Shown here piece after piece: positions 29,401-39,900 of a DNA stretch of 64,000 bases; position 1 is the first letter of the stretch; every line of letters starts with the position of its first letter. The notes below the pieces were generated by a model. That model made no database searches. It saw nothing but the letters and a program-made list of their open reading frames with translations, and had not been told where the DNA came from. Source of the stretch: Ricordea florida (lineage: Eukaryota; Cnidaria; Anthozoa; Corallimorpharia; Ricordeidae). A program made the position numbers and the translations under genes. The stretch covers positions 3,549,501 to 3,613,500 of the forward strand of contig OX453277.1 in the NCBI GenBank assembly GCA_949710005.1, given 5' to 3'.

Positions 29401-29659
29401 TGATCAATTTTCTTATTTTCTCGATATATTGTCGTATCCTAGTGCTAGCTGCTTTCAGGTCGGATTCAAGGATCTCCTTTTTATACTGTTTCCCCTTTTC
29501 AGTTAATTTTCTTTGGCGTTTTTCTTTAACCTCGCCGTCCACCTTTGCGGATGTCGCACCTTCGAATTCTTGGAATTTTTCGGGGATTTCGTGTCCTTCG
29601 GCGTGCGGTTGGGCCAATTCGCTAATCTTTGTGTTTCCCTTATTCGAACTTGAACTCAT
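23450..29659 (-). CDS. BEL/Pao gag-pol polyprotein
   Basis: The uninterrupted 2,069-residue polyprotein has, in order: a coiled-coil gag region (1-330), a DUF1759-like gag segment (about 340-480), a CCHC knuckle CFGCLEKGHLSKSC (about 610), an aspartic protease with LLDNASDATF (about 700) and a reverse transcriptase with CDIEGMF (about 1,065) and catalytic YVDD (about 1,147). Then come RNase H starting at HHFSDAS (about 1,326), an integrase zinc-binding region, the integrase core with D at about 1,742, D at about 1,805 (SDQGTNF) and E at about 1,858 (GGVWERQ), and a DUF5641-like C-terminal domain (about 1,950). All catalytic residues I looked for are present, so the copy could be active. Gag and pol are fused with no frameshift. 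Confidence 0.95.
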   Translation of the reverse strand: MSSSSNKGNTKISELAQPHAEGHEIPEKFQEFEGATSAKVDGEVKEKRQRKLTEKGKQYKKEILESDLKAASTRIRQYIEKIRKLISSNEVSSEILQLERDGLDQRKEEFNDAHHALYNFLDNEDEKEALYRWFDIQDRECMDCRIKLAERIQATERAKAKSVSSGTSKTSKTSRRTGSFRSSADSVLSRRVEAATRKAKLEVEMKFLEQELELRRLQLMKDISLANAEEEAIKGILEEGKGNSISDRKLISEIEGKESKKDVVKGCQLNPSTPPFIPQGAPNPSTFVTQESQQVMHSFFDQKDERSSTETSAIKDLIKLQEKQTELSALIAKQQRISSLPAQEPQIFSGNILDYPAFIQAFEAIIESRVDSNKDRLFFLNKYTAGRANEAVKGFVTLNTDDGYIEAKKLLTERFGNPYKVAERYKSQLREWPRVRDGDSTGIQDLSDFLIRCKEVMKSMRYMDELNSTETLIQISAKLPSYSGVKWCRHARELRAKTKSAVTFSDLVEFVKEEAELATDPVFSPNSLKRERNKDSNRDSTSTSFKNRTRRPPSANSLLTSVGDTSQKSARSSMRCLLCQGNHSLEECVEYSKRTVQERVAFLRSKGVCFGCLEKGHLSKSCGARLKCKKCAKLHPTSLHEDPKNKKEPSKEGDAVNESGIHAVSNCASSSDITVVNSMILPVWLHHKDRPQSEVLVYALLDNASDATFIKTSTLKDLGVEGPELKLQLYTMHGRAEIPVQKVDGLVVERFDKKLKIELPKVYSRDSIPSRRNQIPRPETANKWPHLQRIENKIPPYQEKLEVGILIGCNCPRAIKPREVITGKADDPYAIKTLLGWGIIGPVTPVKELLSEIENGETICHRIVTQEIGGTKRFDSKFVINAQTKEIINPYHLKEMFELDFSERSTGDHALSQEERKFLARVTENIRHLEDGHYEMPLPLKDPNTKLPNNREMALHRLKHLKRRFIADERYRNDYGSFMDMVIQNGYAELVPTESKKGNENSQQVWYIPHHGVYHPKKPNKIRVVFDCSAEFKGESLNKQLLQGPDMTNNLTGVLCRFRKEAVAFICDIEGMFHQVKVSEENRDLLRFLWWENGDIYSVPKEYRMTVHLFGATSSPGCSNFALKSTANDNEEMIGSAAANFLREDFYVDDGLKSVPTVKEAVKLIKDAKEMCKRGGFNLHKFISNSKEVIHSIPIKDRAEDIKNLDLDQDILPVERALGIQWCIENDSFNFRITLKDKPCTRRGILSTVSSIFDPLGFVAPLLLEGKKILQELCKEDTGWDDPIPDLAKAKWEKWRSELYLLQEFSVPRCYKPKNFGHVTQTELHHFSDASNKGYGQCSYLRLINSQGQIHCSFVLGKSRVTPLKAVTIPRLELTAAVTSARVSDQLRRELPLENVEETFWADSKVILGYIANESKRFHVYVANRVQEIQEKSSPKQWRYVETELNPADDASRGLHARNIQKSRWILGPEFLWKSEDQWPDSMKTKQMIAEEPSEQDPEVRRVVAMATTAFVPREDLVDRIKYFSDWFRAKKSVALCILYIQKLKRRLEERKERICDKRSLHLIKGDKDADHPRVTVKELQHAATVIIKAIQATTFKKDLESLLKNQHLQDTKGSSNKGNATLLQRLDPFLDQDGVLRVGGRIRRANMEEDIKFPILLPRDTHITKLLVQHFHEKCKHQGRTTTLNEIRSNGYWIIGGTSSVSRYILRCVTCRRLRGPTQSQKMSDLPEDRLHQAPPFTYCAVDYFGPWIIKDKRKELKRYGVLFTCMASRAIHLEIAHSLETDSFINALRRFICRRGPIRQMRSDQGTNFVGAKKELEEALSELDHDKIGRELLRNNCDWFSFKMNVPSASHMGGVWERQIRSVRNVLSVLLDNNGTQLDDESLSTFMCEAEAVINSRPLTVDGLRDPDSLSPLTPNHLLTMKSKIVLPPPGKFQDTDKYSKRRWRRVQHLANQFWCRWRKEFLQSLQLRQKWLKPQRDLRSDDIVLIKDDCIARNHWELARVVEINQSKDGRVRTVQLILADPHIDSRGVRTKAVRRLERPIHKLVFLMSGSEAEEQQPGCIPAKEP

Positions 29660-29729
29660 GATTTCTTGTCCTTAATTTTTAAACCTTCTTATAGCTTCTT
29701 TGGAAAGAGACGATGAGGCGATATTTTAC

Positions 29730-30428
29730 TGTAGCGGCGGGCGACTCTCAAGAGTTTCAAGAGGTGTCGTGGCCGGCTTGGTTTCGATAACTTAAGTTAA
29801 AGGACTACGTTACGGGCTCGCGATTAACCACCCAGATGTAGATTACATTTCTTCACTTTAATCCCTTGACATCGAGCAGTAAATCGTTGAAAGCCGTAAA
29901 CTGAAAATTCGATAAACATAAAGAATAAACTAAAGACTATCTAAGGGTAAGCTTTGTTCTAGCAGAATAATTTAGCGTACGGCAGCTTCTTGCCGGTAAC
30001 GCAACACTGAAATTCACTTATACTACTTAAAATACTTCAAGAGGCCTTTGGAGTGAAAACTAATCTTAGCAAGTCACTTACGGGAAATACTACGCTAACG
30101 CAAAGGATAAGAACATCGACATATTTCCAAATGACTGTGACTACAAGAAAGAAAAGGGCGACAAACTAAACACTTAAATTCTATGGAAAACTAAGCAAAA
30201 GAAGAAGTTTCCTGACTTACATATCGGTCCTGCGATTGCCTCTTGTGGCTTGCTTATTCTTGTGTTCTTAGTATCGACTACGAAGGCGGGAAGCGACTGC
30301 ACTAAACTAAAAGTGCGTACGTGGTTTTGAGTACGAAATCAAGACAAAAGACTTAATTGTTCTTTGTATTGCAAACAAAAACGCGTTATTAATTTTAGAC
30401 TACAAAGGACCGTTTAGCGGTCGTTACA
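29730..30428 (-). repeat. 5' LTR of BEL/Pao element
   Basis: 699 bp, upstream of gag in element sense, so it should carry the promoter. The leader between this LTR and the gag ATG is only 70 bases. Confidence 0.93.
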
Positions 30429-30449
30429 AATAATAATAATACTAATAAC

Positions 30450-30493
<44 letters not shown>

Positions 30494-30513
30494 TCATGAT
30501 AATAATAATAATA
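30429..30513. repeat. (AAT)n microsatellite
   Basis: An imperfect AAT tract directly right of the retrotransposon. Its first five bases are the target duplication. Confidence 0.9.
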
Positions 30514-31667
30514 ATGGTTAAATAGAAGTCCATCCACAAATGGCTCTTCGCCTTTCAATCCTACAATTACAATAAATATGAGTTACAGAATTATATATTT
30601 AAATAGAAATGTAAAGAGAAAAATAGAATCCTAGATCTCCCCACACATATATACATGTATGTAAATGTATTAGTAGGTAAAAGCGTTTTGCAAAATCATT
30701 CCACTCTAATGGCTCACTTTCCTTATCGCATTGATCACTTTCCTTATCGCATTGACAAATTGCTTATAATTGAATCAATTTTTCTTAGGTTTGCCGGTAA
30801 CTTATCAAATGTTCTATCAGTCATATATTGGAGGGTATCTGATATCCTAGGGTCTGGGATGGACCATCCGATGGTCCATCCCAGAAGATCTTAAACTATG
30901 AGCGGTGACATTTTCTAGATCTAGCTTTAGATAGTCTGGCGAAGCGTCATTGTGCAAAACTTTATGAACTAGTTTAAACAAATTATACTCTCCCCTTTCA
31001 AAGATAGGAAACCAGCCTTAAGACTTTTTCAAAAATGACATTATAAGGAAATGTTATCGATCAACATCAATGATTTATTTCATGTCATCACATTCTTATT
31101 TAACAGACACCAACACTTTAAAACTAAAATATAAATCGATAAATGTATAAATGTTTATCAAGACTGTAAATTCCGCAGAAACACAGAGGCACAGAAGTTA
31201 TAGTTGTAATTATTGTACTCTTGGTCGTACGACTCTAAATTGATCGGAATTCCGTCGAAGTGTTGACGTACAATTCTTTTCAGCGCAAGTGATTTAGGTT
31301 GAAAAACGGACCATGGGTTCGTCGCCGTATGATTCGTTATATATATCTGGGTGTTTCTTGGAGAACGTACCTTCAAAATTCAAGGTATCTTTTTTGCCTA
31401 AAAACAGGCGATGCCCGGAATTAGGCCTTGCAGGCGTTCTTCGTTTGATGGCGGAGAAAGGCTGTGATGGTGCCAACGAATAGCCCGTTCTACCTTGCCA
31501 TGTTGTCTTTGTCAGACTGGTGCTCTTATTTTGTCGGAGGTAGGGTTTTTGGTTTTAAGTCTAAACATCTCTGTTATTTTATTTAATTCCACATCTCAGT
31601 TGTTCCAGTTTGTAATCAGAGCTTGTTATTTTGTCTGTAAACCCTAGAGAGAGTTAGCGACGCAGCA

Positions 31668-31756
31668 GGGGGGGGGGTGGCAGGGGGAGGACAGGGGACA
31701 GTAAGGGGGGAGGGGACAGTAAGGGGGGAGGGCACGGGTGGGGGCAGTAGGTGGGC
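31668..31756 (+). repeat. G-rich tract, potential G-quadruplex
   Basis: A run of G tracts includes three direct units like GGGGACAGTAAGGGGGGAG. Many GGG runs with short loops could form quadruplexes. Confidence 0.75.
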
Positions 31757-31880
31757 CTAATAGGCTTTGGTTTATGTCTGGTTAAAGTAATTGGTCTGAA
31801 ATGCTAAGCTTAAGGCGCTTTGATTTTTCGCGTCAAGTGAATTTCGGTAGGTACGTTTTCTCACAAACGACTATATATAT

Positions 31881-32160
31881 TTAGTATAAATACTCGGGTG
31901 ATTATACAAAATCGCCCGCTCTGATTGGTTCGCTATCTCGGATTATCAGCCGATAATCACCTCGACGAACAAAATGGCTGCCAGTCGTTCGCGTGCTTTT
32001 GATGAAATAAAATTTTTTCGTGTTGTAAAATGCTTTTCTTTTCTTTTTTGAAATAATCCCCTCTGTATTTATACGAAAACAATTATTCGCCTCAGGCTCA
32101 GTGACTCTCGGTGTATATTCACCGAGAATCACTTCGCCTTCGGCGAATCATTGTTAAATA
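31881..32160. mobile_element. MITE family A, copy 1
   Basis: It begins TTAGTATAAATACTC and ends CGGCGAATCATTGTTAAATA. A second long copy lies at 51,723-51,987 in the same orientation. Non-coding. Confidence 0.7.
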
Positions 32161-32293
32161 TTGGAATTTTAGATATTGCTCCTAATATTGGCACTTATGT
32201 GCCCACTTAATGCTTAATTGCTTATTAAAATATACCAACTCAGCAACCTTGGCATTTTGAGTAATCTGATTGGTTCTCCACCTCGGGATATTT

Positions 32294-32348
32294 AACAATT
32301 AGACCGGGTCAACAACCCATGAGGCACAGCCGAATGGGCTACCGACCT

Positions 32349-32379
<31 letters not shown>
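32294..32379. mobile_element. Short palindromic element
   Basis: AACAATTAGACC at 32,294-32,305 is perfectly inverted as GGTCTAATTGTT at 32,368-32,379. Confidence 0.5.
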
Positions 32380-32380
<1 letters not shown>

Positions 32381-32382
32381 TA

Positions 32383-32578
32383 GTATCACCCAACTAGTCG
32401 GACAGAAAAGGCAATAATAAAGTTAGCAAATGCCAGTTGAAGAATTACTAGTTTATTTGGGAATAAAACGAAAGAAAGCGTCACGAATTTCGCTACTCGA
32501 GGACTATTACTAATAGTCCCCTAGTAGTGTAGCCAATCAGATTGCGGCATTTGCATTAGTCCACTAGTTGGGTGATAC
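32383..32578. mobile_element. MITE with perfect terminal inverted repeat
   Basis: GTATCACCCAACTAGT is exactly inverted at the right end, and TA flanks both ends (18-bp inverted match including TA). 196 bp, non-coding, with TA target duplication as in mariner-type elements. Confidence 0.7.
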
Positions 32579-32589
32579 TAATCAACACT

Positions 32590-33182
32590 AATCACCTCCT
32601 AGCAGGTGAATAATGTGGGGGCTTCTGGGTAATCCTTGTGCCAGTGAGTTTTTGTTTGGGAAAAAAAAAACAAAATGGCGTCCAAGCTAGCGAAATATGG
32701 CTGTCATCGATTCTCGCTTTTCAGCATTTTCGAAGAGGTTTTACTAGGGAAATTAAGTAAAAACACTACCACGATGAAACGTTGACCAGGGCATGACCAA
32801 ACAATAGCGCAAATGAACGACATAATGAAACTGCACATGTGCAAAATAAATTCCGGTAAGTTTCCTTATTGTACGAATTACGCTTCAACAATTAAATTTT
32901 TCTTACCGGTTGTGTTATCTACGTCGTCGTCGTGTTCGCCTAAGCTCCCTATTGAGGTTGCTTCATTGGTATATATTAAAATAATTATTCTCTTCATATC
33001 TCGGTGAATAGTGGCTTTCGTAGCACATTAATTTCAGAGACTAATTGTTAAATAGAGAATGAGTACGCAGAGCTCAAGTCATGGGCAAGTTCTTCATTTA
33101 AAAATACTGAAAAATATATAGATATGGTCTACAAGTATCACGTGATCACCTTTCTTATTTACAGATCACGCTTCTCAGCTCG
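32590..33182. mobile_element. Non-autonomous repeat family B, copy 1
   Basis: It shares CTAATTGTTAAATAGAGAATGA, TACGCAGAGCTC and ATGGTCTACAAGTATCAC in the same order with 46,550-46,908. Copy 1 is longer by internal segments. Confidence 0.6.
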
Positions 33183-34901
33183 GTAAATATTATGACCCTA
33201 GTCACCTCGATTTCTGAGAATAATTGTTAAATATTGCCATGGTCAAACACTGCGAGGGCGAAATCGTCAACATTCCGAAGTCTTGGCGATCTATCACCGA
33301 AAGATGGCATGAGGTCACATGTGGTAAAATGTTGCCCTGACAGCAAATTTATAAAGCCCATTGACTCATCTTTCTTCGAACGTTTCGCCGAGTCGAAGTG
33401 GAATGCATTTATTCTTTTTCACAAGAAAGATCTTTACAGTTTGGTCGGCTGTAAACCTGTGTATTTCATTTACAGAGGCCGAATGACCACGACTTCAAAG
33501 ACGTCGGTTACAATATTACTGACGTAAAGCACGGTTCACCCAATCATTAAGCCTGATGCCTTCATGAAGTCATACAAACACTGTTTCGTCCATGCTGTCC
33601 TGGTTTCCTGCATCTTCTGTACCACCTGTTTTATTGAGCTTGTAATTCCCGCTGTGCAACTTTTGACGAACGTCTTGCCAAACGTTTTGGTGAGGCTAAA
33701 CGGAAATGAAACAGAAACATCAAGATGGGGGGTTAGCGGAGCAGCAAGGGGAGATCCGCTAATTCTGACTTATTATTTTATTCAATGCCTAACTCCGCGA
33801 GCTGGAGAAATGAAAGGAATCGTGTACTGTGATTGGCTACCATCAATCCTGGAGTAGCCGCTCGGAACTTCCCGCCCGTTCCCACATGGAAAGCTGTTGT
33901 CTTTTCGGCAGATGGTAAAGCCTTAATTTGACCAAGATAACTGGATATGGGGTTTGTTCTCTATGCCCCAGTTACCTCGACAAATATCGAGCCATATTGA
34001 CCATAAACTTGGTCAATAACCCAGATACCTTGATATCAACCCCAGGACATTAAATCGATCGCCCGAATGCCGATCGCATTCTCGAAACTAATACGTAAGA
34101 ATGTGCCGGAGTATCACAAGAAAATTCCTTCATGAACCGTTGGAGTGAAATGGCTAACTAAAAAAAAAAACACAACTCAAGCCACGAACGGACTAAATAC
34201 GCTCATCACCTAATCAGGTAGGGCACGAAACGAATTAAATGTGAACAAGTAAAAATATAAACCAGAAAAGCAAGATGTCGTTTATTTGTTTAATTGTATG
34301 CATTGAATTATGTCGCATTATACTCTATCTCGGGATTGACTCGATGTCTTGTGTTTCGTGAAGCATATCAAACACAAGATACCAATGTTTCGCCTCCTAT
34401 TAAACACCGAGAATTGAGTCGATGTGTGATGAAACACTTTATCTCGTGTTTGATATCGCTTCTCAAAAGTTATGATTTAGAAGGAGAAATAAATCTGCAA
34501 AAAAGTCCATGTTTCATCAGATATCCAAAAACGTCATCCTGCTTAATTTTTATTGTCCTATAGTCATGTCCTGTTGTCCTGGAGAATTGTATTTCGGAAC
34601 TCTTGCACTTACATTCGTCTTACGAGTCAGTTTTGACGAATTGAAACCTTCCGCAGTTAGCTGGACAGAGTCAACCTTTCTTCGTCTTCTCTTCATTTTT
34701 TCCTGTAAAAGTTGAGAATAAAACAAGACAGCTCACATTTCACATTGAACAAAATGTAAAGATTGGAAAATTGAAATTAGAGTTGACAATTCACTATCTT
34801 TTGGTTTTGCATTCCTACGTTAGGTGATTGGCTGAAATATCCCATGCCACTTTATCGACAAACCATAAAACATAATTATTTTCATTACCGTTACCGTTAT
34901 C

Positions 34902-34974
34902 GCCGACCGGTTAGCTCAGTTGGCAGAGCACTGGACTACCATGCCGGGAGGTTGCGGGTTCAAACCCCGGCCGA

Positions 34975-35017
<43 letters not shown>

Positions 35018-35395
35018 TTTTGTAATGACATCTGTAAATGGTTAGACTTTTTAGTCTTCTCGGATAAAAACGATAAACCGTAGGACCCGTCTCACAACAC
35101 TTGTTCCTAATAATCTGTGAGACGTTAAAGAACCCACACTCTGTTCGAAAAAAGTAGGGGACGTAGTTCCCGGTGTGGTGGTCTATCTCTACGTCTGGTT
35201 TCATCTGACAATTGATGCATGGGTTGGGTGGGTGGGTGAGATCATATATGGACTGATAGCGGCAACCAGAGCGCCTTTACATGCTGACGTTCGATCTCAC
35301 CCAATAGAAGTGTAAAGCGCTTTTGAACATATTCAAATGAAAAAGTGCGCTACATAAATTCATTATCATTATCATGATCATCATCATCGACATTA
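34902..35395 (+). mobile_element. tRNA-derived SINE, full length
   Basis: The head has A box TAGCTCAGTTGG (34,912) and B box GGTTCAAACCC (34,957). A body shared with the copies at 16,615 and 58,440 follows. The 3' region ends AAGTGCGCTACATAAATTCAT, then ATT/ATC repeats. The arm pairing of a working tRNA continues only through the head, so this is not a tRNA gene. Confidence 0.85.
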
Positions 35396-35422
35396 TCATT
35401 ATTTTATTATTATTATTATTGA
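35363..35422. repeat. ATC/ATT tail of the SINE
   Basis: Degenerate trinucleotide tail. Confidence 0.7.
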
Positions 35423-36245
35423 TATGACCATGTTATACCACGTATGAAGTGAAACGACGGATACCTCAAAGTCCGTGTCATCTTGAACGTCATCTGATGC
35501 TTTTGGATGGACAACCTGTCAATCACAAAGGTTAAATAAACTGACAACCTCACAATCACAAAAGTTTACATAAACGTAAATAAACTTCAGTCCAGGCCAC
35601 TGTTTACAACGTAATTTGCATAGGCGGAGCTCCTGTATCGTGCGTTATTCAAAGCGCGCGCCATTTTATCAGCAAGAACTTTCCCATTACGTTCCGATAC
35701 GTAATCAAGAATGGCATGCACTGTTGATAGTTTTATCTTTCCCGACTTCCGGTGGGTATTTTTCTTCGTTAGCCCGCTGACTAAAACGAAAAAGGGCTCT
35801 GGTGGGACGAGAAAATGACTGGAAAACAACAAGCATGGTTGTGGACTTTTTCAGGGTCTCGGAAATCGGGCACAGAGATTCAGTGCATAATTATGAGCTG
35901 TAGCCGGTTAAATTATGAGAAAATCAGGCACGAGGGACTTGAGGTTTATGTTTAGAGGGGATGCATGATCAGCAGAAGCAAGAGAAAATGAGGTAAGAGA
36001 ACGCATCTTCCACACTGGGTTCTCTTACTATGATCAGGGAACAGAATCTATTTTTAGATCCGGAAACTATTTTAACTGGCCAATGGCTGATGTCCTTCTC
36101 ATCACATGGTTGTAATTTCAATGCGCCATGTGGAAACCGCTCAGCCAAGATATAAATAGATTCCGCGCTAAAAATAGATTATGTCCCCTTATCATATCAG
36201 ACGGGGTTATGATCTCTTTCCTCATTTTCTCTTGGTAGGAGTCAT

Positions 36246-36982
36246 TCAATGTACTGGTTGTAACACCTTTCTAGATGTGGAAGTCGGAGACGGTTCTTCA
36301 GAGTTATTCGGAAGACCACCCAGATCTCCAGTAGAAGACTCGTCCACAAAGCATACATCCCCCTGGCGTAGTTGGGGATCGTTTATCGTATGTTTGTCGT
36401 CATATTCTTCATCCACGTTAGATGTGCCGAGACCTTGATCCGGCAAAGCGTTTACCAAAGAGGCCTCCTCTTGAAAAAGGTCGGGATAATACTCTTTAGT
36501 GGTAGTGGTAATAGTGGTAGTGGTAGTGATAATACTCTTTAGTGGTCTAGATCCCGGCGCTGACGCGCCGGGATCTAGACCCGGCAAATCCTCCATCAGA
36601 GAAATCTCCTTTTGAGGGGAGTCGGAATTAACTTTCAAAGATATGTCTTCATATCCAGCATCAGATTTAGACGATGACGAGGAAGAAGAAGAACTCTCTA
36701 AGCGAGAACGACGACTTTCCTCTCCTGTGATACTTGCTGGATCCTCGTATTTATTTTGCATCCCTTCATATAAATGATTAGGAATCCCATCCACCGAGTT
36801 CCGGTACTCCTCTGTGATTGTGTCCGGTGACATCGATCGACTAACTAAAGAATTGTCCTCTTTAGTGTTTCGAGGCAATAATAACACAGTCGAGACTTTC
36901 CGACCTGAACCATCGTCTAACTCTAGATCAGCGTCGTTTACTGGATTATCAGGGATCGCGTCCCTTGGGGTGGGTGTTCGGT
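36246..36982 (-). CDS. Receptor exon 28: long cytoplasmic tail and stop
   Basis: After acceptor CTCTTGCAG, 245 codons follow, low in structure: a serine run, a Thr/Ile run (TTTTTITTTT) and many acidic residues. It starts DRTPTPRDAIPD in phase with exon 27. A perfect 15-bp inverted repeat lies inside (36,546-36,579). The last residues (LQPVH) are not a typical PDZ ligand. Confidence 0.75.
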
Positions 36983-39900
36983 CTGCAAGAGACAACCAAA
37001 ATAGGCGGCTCAGGGTAGTTGGTACACATATATTTTCAAGTTACACAAAAACTCATAACGAAAGTTGTTGAAAACCCATAGCTTTTAAAAGTATGTATAT
37101 CTATTGTTATGTTATAACTATTAAGGCCTATAATCATATTTACTAGTAATAGTTCTCTCTAAAGCTGCCCCCGCTTGTTTATATTACGGAGTGTAAAATA
37201 TCTTCTGAAGTGAAACTTTGTCTAGGGAATGACCGTTTATTTTACAACCCTTTTTTCGATATCTGACAGGCGTGGTTATTTCGAATAAATCTGGAACGTG
37301 CAAGCTGCCAGGTTTTATATCATCATGCAATCTCTTACCAAAAAAGATGGTCACTGTTGTCTTAAATAAGCACAAATCTCAAATCCTTGATTTCTTCCAA
37401 CAATCTACTGTTTTCTGATGACTCAATGTATCTTGACCATGTGTTAAAAAGAAGCTCGACATCTGTGAATTTATTTCTCACAGTCAAAGTTGATAAATGT
37501 GGCAAAAACAAACACGATGCTTTTTCTAGTAAACTAGCCAAAGCACAAGAAAAAGTTCGAGGAATGCTTTAACCTGAATTCATGAAATGGCTTTTTCGTT
37601 TCAGCATTATTAAGCTCAGGTTCCGAAGGCGACGGTAGGCGAAAACGTCACCTCAAAATATGACTTAAAGTGTTTCGCGATTATTCAGTCTCGTTCACGT
37701 CTTACAAAATGGACGAAGTATCCTAAAAATAAATTGGTACGAGCAGTTTCAAATTGAAAATAGAGAATGAAAGATTCTCTGTTACCTGCTTACGTTCTCA
37801 TCAAAACCTCAAATTTGGTGATTTCACGTCGTCGTTATGTAGAGGACCACTGATAAAATCCGTGCTGCACTTGCAGCACGATTATCTATACTCTTTTGAC
37901 CAATGATATTATTGTTTTGTGGGGTTGTCGTAGTCGTAGCCGTCGTCGTTTCTTAAATTCCCTATTACCGTCTGAACAACAATTCAAAACGTGAGATAAG
38001 GTTGTTTTACGCTAACGAGCGACACGCTACACAAAACAGGACTTTTCGAAGCGACCTCTGCATGGACCTCTATGAAAATATGTCAATATCACAGCCCATG
38101 AGTCACTTAACCAGTTCTTTGTCCTTTTCTCAATGAATGAATATACTTTTGGCTAGTGCGAGTCTTTCTTCGAGCCCAGTTTGATTTGTGTGTGACAAAT
38201 CCAAGTATGACCGTGTCGTTCGGTCAAAGACATCGCTAAGCAGTGCGAGTTCTCTCAAATACCGCGATGAGCAATGCGATTTTCCATAATTTTGACTCTA
38301 GATCGAATGGACACATCGAATAAACTTACATTTATCTAGAAAGTTATACGCACTTCTGAGCCTCGTGGCTCCCAGAATCCTTCGAGTGTTTATTCGACCC
38401 ACAGCGAACTTTCGGCAATCCTTTGAGTATTTTTCGGCAATCCTTTGCGAGGCGTGTTCTCAAAAAATCAAAAGATTTTTCCTGCTACGACGAAATTCTC
38501 CTCTTTATACGCGGGGGCGTCTATGCTTCAACTCCTTTCTACGCGGGGGACCTATGACATAGGTCTAAAGAGTGCGAATACGCTCCAAAACGAGTGAAAA
38601 TATGGATCCTTATTATATGGCAAGGTAGTCTTGAAGAGAATCCGAGCCTTCTGATTGGTTCGTCTTCGGTTGAGATTTTGTCATACGGACCGTTTCCACG
38701 GAAACAGTCATATGCCGTGTATTTTTTGTGTTAGTATTATACGACCGCCTGCTGCATAGCCTCTACTACTATGTATATTTCCCTTATTTTTATTCGCAGA
38801 CACTGTTACATCAAGGCTCCTCATAAAAGCAAGTCTAAGGGAAAGGAGAACAGATAACAAAAGTTGAAATAATAGTCACCGTTCTCAAATGGCGTCAAAC
38901 TTGCATGGTCCTCAGAGATCGGTGCAGGGGGTAGTTTCCACTGATTGGTCGGTTGCGTTGTTACATTCGGGTCTTCTAACGTTACATCCTTGTCACTTAA
39001 AGTTGAAACATGAGACGGAATAGTGTTGTCTTCTCTTTTTCTTGTCACGTTTTCTACCATTTCGTAGGTGTTCTGCCCCCGGTCAGATCGCTTTTTCTTA
39101 CCTACAACTGTAGAAAACAACTTTCGCTAAGCCGTGAAAGGGCAGTTCTCTAACAATAGTCTACCGATTACAGGTCCGGCTTCGAGCTTAGTTATGGCAC
39201 TGTGTTGTTTCCATTGACAAGAAACTTAGCTCCACACTGTCGCTCTCCGCCTAAATGGAGATAAATGCCGAAGGTAACCCTGGGATCCGGGAAGTCCTAG
39301 GTGCTTCATACTACTGAAACCGAGAAAAACTGTGGTTGTGTGTTTGTGTTGGAATCACAAACTGTTGTTATCCAACGGTTTCTAAATTTACTGTAATTAT
39401 CACTTGTATTACAACTTGCTTCGTTGTGTTTCATCATAAATTATGTACGGTATCGAAAGTGGTGAAAACTAAAACCAAATGAAGAAAATACATAGTTAAG
39501 ATAAAGAATTTCAAAAGCGATTAACAGAGGCTAAAACATACTAACATTTTTTGCCAGAAAAGAGAGATATTGCAACTAGTAAGTGCGAGATCGTGTAAAC
39601 ACTTGCGACTACAATCTGTGTCCTCGTGACAAGCGTTTAGAACATATGTAATTAAGAAAAAAAGGAACTACAAAACAGAAGTCAAGTCCGGGACAACAGT
39701 TTTCCCATCAAAACAGAGTGGACTTAGTGGCTCGTGTGCGCCTTTACTTTACTCTCAGTAATAAAAGGTAGATAAGGGTACTTGTTACCTTAAAGGTTTA
39801 GTCACTGTATAATCCCGGGTTAAAGCTTTCCATTTTCTAAAAACCCGGCCCAGGCGGCCGTTTCTCAAGTCCCGAGACATTTCGTGACGTTTTCGGGTGC

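Larger units (their letters stand above)
22677..30428 (-). mobile_element. Complete BEL/Pao LTR retrotransposon
   Basis: Two 699-bp direct repeats, 22,677-23,375 and 29,730-30,428, begin TG and end CA in either sense and look identical base for base. AATAA flanks both sides (22,672-22,676 and 30,429-30,433), a 5-bp target duplication usual for BEL/Pao. A polypurine-like AGGGGAG precedes the 3' LTR on the minus strand. A single gag-pol frame of 2,069 codons fills the interior. No obvious primer-binding TGG follows the 5' LTR. Everything points to a recent, structurally intact copy. Confidence 0.93.
30514..36245. other. Host intergenic DNA, repeat-rich
   Basis: No supported gene. It contains a G-rich tract, several MITE families and a full tRNA-SINE, listed separately. 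Short frames near 33,234-33,857 and 35,587-35,832 show no domain, no splice partners and no homologous pattern I recognise. Confidence 0.5.

Noticed and set aside
23913..29675. Open frames on the plus strand across the retrotransposon
   Set aside because: They are antisense to the intact gag-pol frame and encode no domain.
33234..33857. Two consecutive 97-codon frames as a host gene
   Set aside because: No domain, no supported splice sites and no recognisable similarity.
34902..34980. tRNA gene
   Set aside because: A and B boxes are present, but the sequence continues into a dispersed body with an ATC/ATT tail and is repeated elsewhere, so it is a SINE head.
35587..35832. 81-codon minus-strand frame as an extra receptor tail exon
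   Set aside because: Exon 28 already ends in a stop in phase, and this frame has no matching acceptor.
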